From positions 186,001 through 250,000 of the forward strand of contig JAKPOP010000017.1 of assembly GCA_029547805.1 (NCBI GenBank): DNA of 64,000 nucleotides. The letters run 5' to 3'. The stretch's first letter is position 1; each line of letters opens with the position of its first letter. The notes under the pieces were generated by a model that ran no database searches, was not told the DNA's origin, and saw nothing but the letters and a program-made list of their open reading frames with translations. Shown piece by piece: positions 57,014 to 64,000 of the stretch. Made by a program: the position numbers and the translations under genes. The DNA is from Deltaproteobacteria bacterium (lineage in GTDB: Bacteria; Myxococcota_A; UBA9042; DTJE01).

Positions 57014-60000
57014 ATGTCTGGACGCGTTCGCCTTTCGGGCATCCTGGTTCTGCTGGCCGCCTGCACGGGCGGTGGCGTCGCCCCCCATCTCCCGGGGGAT
57101 CCGGGGCCCCAGGACGTCCGGGACGCCGCGGACCCGGGACTCGACGTCCCGCTGGACCTGCCGGCCGACCCCGCGGACGAGGGCGGAGGGCGAGACCTGT
57201 CGTTCCTGGACCCCGCCGGCGACTCTCCAGACCTCCCGGGAGACACCCGGGAGGACCTCGCCGACGCGACCTCGGATGAAGACCTTCTCCAGGACGTCCC
57301 ATCGGACGGAGGGGCGGACCCCCTGGGAGACCCGGGCCAGGACCTGCCGCCGAGGGATGTCCCGCAAGACCCCTCCCCCTCGGACCTGCCGGGAGATCCC
57401 GGGACCCCGTGCACCCTCGACGAGGATTGCGTGAACGCCCTGGCCCCCGATCCCTGCCAGCGGGCCTGGTGTGCCGATGGGACCTGCCGCCTGGAGGCCC
57501 GCGCCGAGCAGGACCGCTGCGACGACGGTTCCCTCTGCACCCAGGATGACCGCTGCATCGAGGGAGTCTGCACCGGGACCCCGATCGAGTGCGTTGACGA
57601 CGACCCCTGCACCATCGCTTCGTGTCTGCCGGGATCGGGATGTGTCTTCACCCCCTACGAGGGCCCCTGCAACGACGGGGACCTCTGCACGGAGAACGAC
57701 CAGTGCATCGATGGGGTCTGCCGAGGAGCCCCGGTGACCTGCGAGGGCGGGAACCAGTGCACGGATACCGCCTGTGAGCCGCTGTCGGGGTGTGTCCTCA
57801 TCCCCCTGACCGGGATCTCCTGCGACGACGGCGACCCTTGCTCCCGGGACGACCAGTGCCAGGAGGGCCGTTGCATCGGAGTGGGCGGTTGCGACGATGG
57901 GGACCCCTGCACGGGCGACTTCTGCGAGGAAGGGGTCACGTGCCGCCATGAGCCCTTGACCGGAACCCCCTGCGACGACGGGGACCCCTGCTCCAACGAC
58001 GATCACTGCCAGCAGGGGACCTGCATCGGCACCCACTCGTGCGATGACGACAACCCCTGCACCGACGATGAATGCACCGCGACGGGCTGCGTCCACCGCA
58101 ACCACACCCGTTCCTGCGACGACGGGAACCCCTGCACCGCGATGGACACCTGTGGGAATGGCCGGTGTGCGGGCGTCCCCTACTCCTGCACCCCCTCGGA
58201 GTGCGAGGCCTCGGTCGTCTGCGACGGCCAGGGAGGCTGCGTCGCCACCCCCAAGGACGACGAAACCCCCTGCACCCCAGACGACTCCGAGTGCACCCGG
58301 GACGTCTGCCAGGAGGGACACTGCGTCCATCCGCCCAAGGAGAACGGAACGCCCTGCAATGATGGAGACCGGTGCACCCAGACCGATCAGTGCGAGGATG
58401 GGGTCTGCGTGGGGAGCAATCTGGTGGTCTGCCCCGAGCCGGACCCCTGCAAGGCCGGTTCCTGCGACCCCCTGACGGGGACCTGCACGGCCCTGGCGAA
58501 ACCCGACGGAGATCCTTGCAACGACTACAATCAGTGCACCCAGAACGACGTCTGTCGCGGCGGGGTCTGCCGCGGCGAGAACCCGGTGGTCTGCCGGGCG
58601 CTGGACCAATGCCATGCCGCCGGCGTCTGCAACCCCTCCACGGGCCTCTGCACGCAGCCTCCGAAGCCCAACGAGGCGCCCTGCTACGACGGAAACCTCT
58701 GCACCCGCACCGACACCTGCCAGAACGGCGTCTGTGTCGGTTCCGATCCGGTCGTCTGTGAGGCAGGAGACCAGTGCCATGAGGACGGCGTCTGCGACCC
58801 GACCACGGGGTCCTGCCGCCGGGCGAACCGCCTCAACGGAACGCCCTGCCAGGACAACGACCTCTGCACCAGGGACGACCAGTGCGTGAACGGCACCTGC
58901 AGGGGCACCGCCTACTCGTGCAGTGACGGCATCTTCTGCACCCAGGACTACTGCGACGGGAACGGCGGTTGTTCCTACGTGGTGCAGTCGGGCTACTGCC
59001 TCATCAATGGCACCTGCCGCCCCGGGACCTGGGTGGACCCGACCAACCCCTGTCGCCGTTGCGACCCGAGCCGCAATCCCGAGGGGTTCAGTCCCCAGGA
59101 GGGCCCCTGTGATGATGGAGACCTCTGCACGACTGGGGACACCTGCCAGGGACTGGCCTGCCAGGGAAGCCCCTACTCCTGCGACGATGGACTGGCGTGC
59201 ACGAACGACCTCTGCGACGGGATCGGGGGCTGCACCCACTCCCTGGCGACGGGCTGGTGCCTGATCGACGGCGCCTGCCAGCGGCAGGGGACCACGAATC
59301 CCGCCAATGCCTGCGAGCGTTGCTGGCCCACCACGAGCCCGAGCCAGTGGTCGCCGAAACCCGAGAACGCCGACTGCGACGACGGGGACCTCTGCACGTT
59401 GGGGGACGTCTGCGTCCAGGGCGTCTGCCAGGGCACCCCCTATTCCTGCGACAGCGGACTGCCCTGTTCGGTGGGGCTATGCAACGGGAGCGGCGGGTGC
59501 AACTTCATCCCCCGGGAAGGCTGGTGCCTGATTGACGAGGCCTGCTATCAGGCGGGAGACCTGAACCCCCACAACGATTGTGAAGCCTGCGACCCGGTCC
59601 TGGCCCCGGTGGAGTGGACCCCGGCCCGGGAGGGGCTGACCTGCGACGACGGCGATGCCTGCACGCTGGACGATCGGTGCGCCTCGGGGATCTGTCGACC
59701 AGGACCGTCCGCGTGCAGCGACGGTCTCGCCTGCACGATGGACGTCTGCCTGGCGGGCGGCGGATGCGATCACCCGTTGCTGCCGGGCTGGTGCCTCATC
59801 GACGGGGCCTGTTTCCAGGCGAACGAACGGGCGCCAGATGCGCCGTGCAGCAAGTGCGACCCCACCGTGGCCACCGACGCCTGGACCTCGGCCGAGGGCG
59901 AGGCCTGCAGCGACGGCGACTCCTGCACGCTGGACGACGTCTGCATCGACAGCGTCTGCGTCGGGGTTCCCCTGGCCTGCGACGACGGCATCTCCTGCAC

Positions 60001-62656
60001 CGCCGATCGGTGCGAGAACGCCACGTGCATCCACGAGGTCCTGGAGGGCTGGTGCACCATCTATGGCGCCGGATGCGTCCCTGCCGGGGCCACCAATCCA
60101 GACAATCCCTGCGAGCAGTGCGACCCGGTCCAGTCCTTCGGGATCTGGCAACCGGTGACCGATGGATCTCCGTGCGACGACGGCAACCCCTGCACCCTCA
60201 CGAGCACCTGCTCCCAGGGTGTCTGCTCCGGCCCGGCCTACTCCTGCGACGACGGCCTGCTCTGTACGACGGAACGCTGCGACGGCCAGGGGGGCTGCAT
60301 CCGGGAGGTCCTCCCGGGCTGGTGCGCCATCGGAGGCGTCCAGTGTGCCGAGGCGGGACAACTGGACCTCGCCAATCCCTGCATGGGGTGTGACCCGCTC
60401 CAGGACCCCTGGAACTTTTCCAACCTGGATGGAGCCTCCTGCAACGACGGCCAGTCCTGCACCCGTGGCGACGTCTGCCTGATGGGGTCCTGCGAGGGGG
60501 TTCCCTACTCCTGCGATGACGGCCTCGACTGCACCGAGGACGTCTGCAACGGGGACGGCACCTGTACCGCGCGGCTGAAAGGCAACACGTGCCTGATCGA
60601 CGGCCTCTGCTGGACCGACCTGACCCCCAACCCCACCAACGCCTGCCTGGGATGCGTCCCCTCCATCGACCCGTGGCACTGGTCCCCCCGGGACGGGCAG
60701 CCCTGCGACGACGGGAACGACTGCACGATCCTGGACCTCTGCGGCGACGGCCGGTGCTCGGGGGCACCCTACTCCTGCGACGACCGCCAGGACTGCACTC
60801 GGGACGTCTGCGACGGCCATGGGGGGTGCCAGCACCCGCTCGAACCGGGGTGGTGCCAGATCCAGAACGTCTGCTACCAGGACGGGCAGGTGGACCCGGT
60901 GAGCCCCTGCCGCATCTGCGACGCCGGGCAGAACCCCGTGGACTGGTCCGCCCGCAACGGGATCGCCTGCAATGACGGAAACTCCTGCACGATCGACGAC
61001 ACGTGCAGCAACCGCCGGTGCGTGGGCACGGCCTACTCGTGCAGCGACAACGACCCCTGCACCTACGACCTCTGCGACGGGTCCGGAGGATGCGCGAACC
61101 CCCTCCGGGAGGACGTCTGCGTGATCAACGGGCAGTGCGTGTCCGCGGGCTATCCCAACCCGGACCGCCCCTGCGAGGCCTGCTCCCCCGGGGTGAACCA
61201 GTTCGGCTGGACCGTGCTGGACCCGGGCACCCCGGAGGTCTGCAATGGCGGCGTCGACGACAACTGTGACGGCATCACGGACCCCGAGGGCTCCCCAGGC
61301 TGCACCGTGTACTACCTCGACAACGACGGCGACGGCTACGGCATCGCAGCAGAGAACCGATGCCTCTGCAGCCCCGATGCCCCCTGGAGCGCCACCCGGG
61401 CCGGGGACTGCAACGACGACGACCTCACGATCCATCCCGGTGCCCCGGAGGTCTGCAATGGCCGCGATGATGACTGCGACGGCTTCACGGACCCAGAGAA
61501 CTCCCCGGGATGCCTCTTCTTCTACCGGGACGCCGACAACGACGGCTACGGCGTCATCAATGACGGGCTCTGCCTCTGCGCCGCAACGGGCATCTACCGG
61601 GCCCTCGAGCAGGGCGACTGCGACGAGGGCGACCCGGCGGTGCATTTCGGCGCCCCGGAGGTCTGCGACGGCAAGGACAACGACTGCAATCTGAGCGTGG
61701 ACCCCCCCGGCTCCGCCGGTTGCCAGGACTACTACGTGGACCGGGACGGGGACGGCTACGGGAACTCCAGCGACACCCAGTGTCTGTGCGCCCCCAAGGC
61801 CCCCTACGTGGCCCCCCGGGGCGGGGACTGCAACGACGGAGCGGCGACCGTGAACCCGGGCCGCAGCGAGGTCTGCAACCAGGTGGACGACGACTGTTCC
61901 GGGACGCCCGACGACGCGCCCCTGAGCGTCCTCTGTCCCACCGACGCCGTGCCGCTGCACGGGACCGTGGCCTGCACGACGACCTGCGTCCTGGACTGCG
62001 ACGGTCCCGCCGGAGGCCAGCCCGGGTGGCACGATCTGGACCGGAATCTCCGCAACGGCTGCGAGTGCCAGGGGGACTCCTGGGAGGTGCAGGGAGGCGC
62101 CGCCTGCGACCAGGCCGTCAATCTGGGAGACCTGCCCGACGACGGGTCCTCCCGGACCGTCACGGGGAACCTCTCGGAGCCCGGGGCCTCGGACTGGTTC
62201 CTGGTCAATGCGCAGGATGCCACCTGGAACCAGGAGACGAACTCCTGCGACCTCTTCAACCTCCGGGTCGCCTTCCTGACGAACCCCAACGGGGCCTTCG
62301 CGGTGACGGTCCGCCGGGGATCCTGCCAGGCCAGCGCCCAGCTGTGCGACCCCAGCAACCTGTTCGAGTGGTCCACCCGCTTCTACAACCCCGATGCCGG
62401 GGAGTGTCCGTGCAGCCCGACCATCACCCCCTACTGCGACCCCCCGGCACCCAGTTATGCGGTCTGCATGGCGAAGGAGAAGAACGTCTACAAGTGCGGG
62501 ACCTGCCCGGGGTATGGAGCCCAGGGGGCCAACCTCTGCGAGGACAGCACCTCGACCTTCTTCATCGAGGTCCGCCGGCTTCCGAACAAGCCCGTCACCT
62601 GCGACAGCTACCGGATCGAGATCTCCAACGGGAAATATGCCTTCTCCGGAGGCTGA
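57014..62656 (+). CDS. Giant Cys-rich repeat lipoprotein with MopE-type metal-binding repeats
   Basis: This 1880-residue protein has a lipoprotein signal (ILVLLAAC, lipid C17). An acidic Asp/Pro/Gly stalk runs to about residue 135. From about 135 to 1400 are dozens of CTDC-like units (CDDGDLCTENDQC, with CLIDG or CLING pieces). MopE-type repeats follow at about 1405-1632 (DNDGDGYG, GAPEVCNGRDDDCDG; three to four copies), where the family binds copper or calcium. The C-terminal 250 residues include a PPC-like sandwich (GASDWFLVNAQDATW). Structural adhesin or predation factor are guesses. GAGGTGA precedes the ATG. Confidence 0.85.
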   Translation: MSGRVRLSGILVLLAACTGGGVAPHLPGDPGPQDVRDAADPGLDVPLDLPADPADEGGGRDLSFLDPAGDSPDLPGDTREDLADATSDEDLLQDVPSDGGADPLGDPGQDLPPRDVPQDPSPSDLPGDPGTPCTLDEDCVNALAPDPCQRAWCADGTCRLEARAEQDRCDDGSLCTQDDRCIEGVCTGTPIECVDDDPCTIASCLPGSGCVFTPYEGPCNDGDLCTENDQCIDGVCRGAPVTCEGGNQCTDTACEPLSGCVLIPLTGISCDDGDPCSRDDQCQEGRCIGVGGCDDGDPCTGDFCEEGVTCRHEPLTGTPCDDGDPCSNDDHCQQGTCIGTHSCDDDNPCTDDECTATGCVHRNHTRSCDDGNPCTAMDTCGNGRCAGVPYSCTPSECEASVVCDGQGGCVATPKDDETPCTPDDSECTRDVCQEGHCVHPPKENGTPCNDGDRCTQTDQCEDGVCVGSNLVVCPEPDPCKAGSCDPLTGTCTALAKPDGDPCNDYNQCTQNDVCRGGVCRGENPVVCRALDQCHAAGVCNPSTGLCTQPPKPNEAPCYDGNLCTRTDTCQNGVCVGSDPVVCEAGDQCHEDGVCDPTTGSCRRANRLNGTPCQDNDLCTRDDQCVNGTCRGTAYSCSDGIFCTQDYCDGNGGCSYVVQSGYCLINGTCRPGTWVDPTNPCRRCDPSRNPEGFSPQEGPCDDGDLCTTGDTCQGLACQGSPYSCDDGLACTNDLCDGIGGCTHSLATGWCLIDGACQRQGTTNPANACERCWPTTSPSQWSPKPENADCDDGDLCTLGDVCVQGVCQGTPYSCDSGLPCSVGLCNGSGGCNFIPREGWCLIDEACYQAGDLNPHNDCEACDPVLAPVEWTPAREGLTCDDGDACTLDDRCASGICRPGPSACSDGLACTMDVCLAGGGCDHPLLPGWCLIDGACFQANERAPDAPCSKCDPTVATDAWTSAEGEACSDGDSCTLDDVCIDSVCVGVPLACDDGISCTADRCENATCIHEVLEGWCTIYGAGCVPAGATNPDNPCEQCDPVQSFGIWQPVTDGSPCDDGNPCTLTSTCSQGVCSGPAYSCDDGLLCTTERCDGQGGCIREVLPGWCAIGGVQCAEAGQLDLANPCMGCDPLQDPWNFSNLDGASCNDGQSCTRGDVCLMGSCEGVPYSCDDGLDCTEDVCNGDGTCTARLKGNTCLIDGLCWTDLTPNPTNACLGCVPSIDPWHWSPRDGQPCDDGNDCTILDLCGDGRCSGAPYSCDDRQDCTRDVCDGHGGCQHPLEPGWCQIQNVCYQDGQVDPVSPCRICDAGQNPVDWSARNGIACNDGNSCTIDDTCSNRRCVGTAYSCSDNDPCTYDLCDGSGGCANPLREDVCVINGQCVSAGYPNPDRPCEACSPGVNQFGWTVLDPGTPEVCNGGVDDNCDGITDPEGSPGCTVYYLDNDGDGYGIAAENRCLCSPDAPWSATRAGDCNDDDLTIHPGAPEVCNGRDDDCDGFTDPENSPGCLFFYRDADNDGYGVINDGLCLCAATGIYRALEQGDCDEGDPAVHFGAPEVCDGKDNDCNLSVDPPGSAGCQDYYVDRDGDGYGNSSDTQCLCAPKAPYVAPRGGDCNDGAATVNPGRSEVCNQVDDDCSGTPDDAPLSVLCPTDAVPLHGTVACTTTCVLDCDGPAGGQPGWHDLDRNLRNGCECQGDSWEVQGGAACDQAVNLGDLPDDGSSRTVTGNLSEPGASDWFLVNAQDATWNQETNSCDLFNLRVAFLTNPNGAFAVTVRRGSCQASAQLCDPSNLFEWSTRFYNPDAGECPCSPTITPYCDPPAPSYAVCMAKEKNVYKCGTCPGYGAQGANLCEDSTSTFFIEVRRLPNKPVTCDSYRIEISNGKYAFSGG

Positions 62657-62670
62657 TCCCGGAGGGCCTC

Positions 62671-62683
62671 GGGGCGTTGCCCC
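62671..62683 (+). terminator. Short hairpin between the giant gene and the small lipoprotein gene
   Basis: GGGGC, loop GTT, GCCCC form a 5-bp stem 15 bases after the giant gene's stop. There is no T-tract, and the ribosome binding site of the next gene (AAAGGA) follows at once, so it may act as an attenuator rather than a terminator. Confidence 0.25.
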
Positions 62684-62696
62684 AGAAAGGAACCTG

Positions 62697-63125
62697 ATGA
62701 TGAACCGCTGTTCCTTCACAACGGCATGGTGGTTGCCACTCGTGTTCGGACTGCTGGCTGCCTGCCAGGGGCCGAGGCCGGAATACCGCATCGAGACGGG
62801 TGCGGCGGGACCCCTGGTCGCCGGGTCCGAGGGTCGGGTCTCTCTGCGCTTCGTGCCCCGAGAGGGCTACCACTGGAACGAGGAATTCCCGGCGCGCCTC
62901 CGGGTCCAGGAGGCCCAGGGAGTCCAGCCCCTGCGGGAGTCCTTTTCCGCCGCGGACCAGGACTTCCACTCCGAGGGGGGGGTCGGGGTCCTGGACGTGC
63001 CCGTTGCCGCCTCGAAGACCGGCGACGGCAAGGTGAAGGCCCTCGCGGACTTCAGCATCTGCAACGCCCAGGAGTGCCGGGTCTTCAAGCAGGTGCCCGT
63101 GGAGGTCCCGGTCCAGGTCCGGTGA
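62697..63125 (+). CDS. Small lipoprotein, DsbD-N-like tail
   Basis: This 142-residue protein has a lipoprotein signal ending GLLAAC. The mature part is beta-rich: EGRVSLRFVPREGYHWNEEF, ARLRVQEAQ, LDVPVAASKTGDGKV and the end ADFSICNAQECRVFKQVPVE. The CNAQEC pair within a strand resembles the CxxxxxC redox pair of the DsbD N-terminal domain, but the match is weak. It follows the giant lipoprotein gene by 40 bases and is likely co-transcribed. ATG 62697 and 62700 are tandem; the first has AAAGGA at good spacing. Confidence 0.6.
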   Translation: MMNRCSFTTAWWLPLVFGLLAACQGPRPEYRIETGAAGPLVAGSEGRVSLRFVPREGYHWNEEFPARLRVQEAQGVQPLRESFSAADQDFHSEGGVGVLDVPVAASKTGDGKVKALADFSICNAQECRVFKQVPVEVPVQVR

Positions 63126-63192
63126 GGGGCCGCCTGTCGGGGATCCGTCCCGGGCACCTGGCGTGCCAGTCCTGGAGGGGCCGATCGGGGGA

Positions 63193-64000
63193 TCACTCCG
63201 GCTTCGGCGTGCCCGGCTCGTCCCGGGACCGGTGATCCCGAGGGTCCACCCCCAGGGCCCGGATGCGTCGATAGAAGGTCTTGGAAGGGACCTGGGCCTC
63301 CTTCAGCGCCGCGGTGACATTCCCTCGCTGACGGTCCAGCAGGTCTCTCCAGTATCGCCGCTCGGCCTCGACCAGGAACTCCCGCAACGGCATCCCCGAC
63401 GGCTCCGGACAGTCCGTCGCCTGGCGGCCTCGGGGCGGGCGGTCCCCCCGGGCGAGGTCCAGCCGCTCGATCACGGTCGTCTGGTTCAGCAGTACCGCCC
63501 GCTCCACGACATGGCGCAGTTCCCGGACGTTGCCCGGCCAGGAGTAGGCCAGCATCTGGTCCAGGGCCTCCCGGCCGAAGGCATCCACCGAGCGACCGAA
63601 CTGCCTCCGGAACTCCGCCAGGAAATGCAGCGCCAGCAGCGGGATGTCCTCCCGGCGCTCCCGCAGGGGAGGCACCTCCACGGGCACGACGTGAAGCCGG
63701 TAATAGAGGTCCTCCCGGAAGGCCCCGGTGGCCATCAGGGGCCGAAGGTCCCGGTTCGTCGCCGCAATGACCCGGACGTTGGCCCGGATCGTCTCGGTGC
63801 CGCCCACCCGCTCGTAGGTCCCCTCCTGGAGGACCCGCAGCAGCCGGACCTGCATCGCCGGAGACATCTCGGAGACCTCGTCCAGGAACAGGGTCCCCCG
63901 CTGGGCCAGATCGATCCGGCCCTCCCGGTGCCGGATGGCCCCCGTGAAGGCCCCCTTCTCGTGTCCGAACAACTCGGTCTCGAGCAGTGCCTCGGCCAGG
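63193..64000 (-). CDS. Sigma-54-dependent transcriptional activator (NtrC family), C-terminal part
   Basis: About 268 codons of an NtrC-type AAA+ activator are visible; the N-terminus lies beyond the window. GHEKGAFTGAIRHREG holds the GAFTGA loop that touches sigma-54. Walker B is LAQRGTLFLDEVSEM, sensor I is RVIAATNRDL, followed by FREDLYYRLHVVPVEVPPLRERREDI and the helical part SWPGNVRELRHVVERAVLL. The final Fis-type HTH is GNVTAALKEAQVPSKTFYRR. It would activate RpoN-dependent genes; its targets are unknown. The gene faces the small lipoprotein gene. Confidence 0.92.
   Translation of the reverse strand, partial: LAEALLETELFGHEKGAFTGAIRHREGRIDLAQRGTLFLDEVSEMSPAMQVRLLRVLQEGTYERVGGTETIRANVRVIAATNRDLRPLMATGAFREDLYYRLHVVPVEVPPLRERREDIPLLALHFLAEFRRQFGRSVDAFGREALDQMLAYSWPGNVRELRHVVERAVLLNQTTVIERLDLARGDRPPRGRQATDCPEPSGMPLREFLVEAERRYWRDLLDRQRGNVTAALKEAQVPSKTFYRRIRALGVDPRDHRSRDEPGTPKPE

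Noticed and set aside
57400-61230. CRISPR-like or satellite DNA repeat
   Set aside because: The repetition is at protein level (Cys-Asp-Asp-Gly units) with synonymous variation at DNA level; there are no constant repeats with unique spacers.
1-64000. rRNA, tRNA, insertion sequence, prophage or integrase genes
   Set aside because: No conserved RNA segments, transposase or integrase motifs, or terminal inverted repeats were found anywhere in the window.

Overview
The window is a dense, very GC-rich stretch of bacterial chromosome. Genes are short-spaced, with many ATGA or GTGA overlaps. Several traits point to a member of the Myxococcota or a close deltaproteobacterial relative. These are a sigma-54 gene with an NtrC-type regulator, Ser/Thr kinases, lipoproteins and surface proteins with Cys-rich CTDC-like repeats and MopE-type metal-binding repeats, a MYXO-CTERM-like tail on a subtilase, and a protein resembling the myxobacterial family TIGR04552. 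The assignment is inferred from content only; there is no rRNA, tRNA, phage, insertion sequence or CRISPR in the window.

Layout. 1-5935: N-terminal end of an HrpB-type helicase (minus), then tolC, hsp20 (minus), and lolA-rimO-gph plus a TerB-like gene. 6160-10926: translation operon rplY-pth-rpsF-rpsR-rplI-rsmE followed by an RDD membrane protein and a secreted protein. 10979-20563: aspS; a minus-strand pair of a GH36-like lipoprotein and a YfhO-like membrane protein; two small lipoproteins. 19205-23204 (minus): gcvT-gcvH-gcvPA, with folD directly upstream, which is one-carbon metabolism. 23309-30068: a GT-C type membrane glycosyltransferase, a class A PBP (plus), tcdA and tatD, and a lipoprotein. 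30228-39897: a 1401-residue subtilase, a PPi-type phosphofructokinase, an acetyl-CoA hydrolase/transferase family enzyme and two more lipoproteins. 40016-50855: dnaJ, a kinase-like gene, the TIGR04552-like gene facing rpoN-hpf-rapZ, a HEPN protein, an orphan ParA, a kinase with a cyclase-like tail and a CFI-box protein. 50973-56874: a CecR/YbhGFSR-like TetR-regulated ABC-2 exporter operon. 57014-63125: a 1880-residue Cys-rich lipoprotein and a small lipoprotein. 63193-64000: C-terminal part of an NtrC-family regulator (minus).

Themes. (1) Five lipoproteins share a long acidic Asp/Pro/Gly stalk straight after the lipobox, and a similar stalk precedes the C-terminal tail of the subtilase; two giant proteins share the same composite Cys-rich repeat. 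Together they look like one surface-display design used for unrelated heads. (2) Promoters are readable: TTGAC-like -35 boxes at 17 bp from TANNNT -10 boxes, and a recurring extended -10 TGCTANNNT. (3) Three genes (lolA, a kinase, the TetR regulator) have a -10 box exactly 6 bases before the start codon and no ribosome binding site, which predicts leaderless mRNAs. (4) An 18-base perfect palindrome fills the -35/-10 spacer opposite rpoN.
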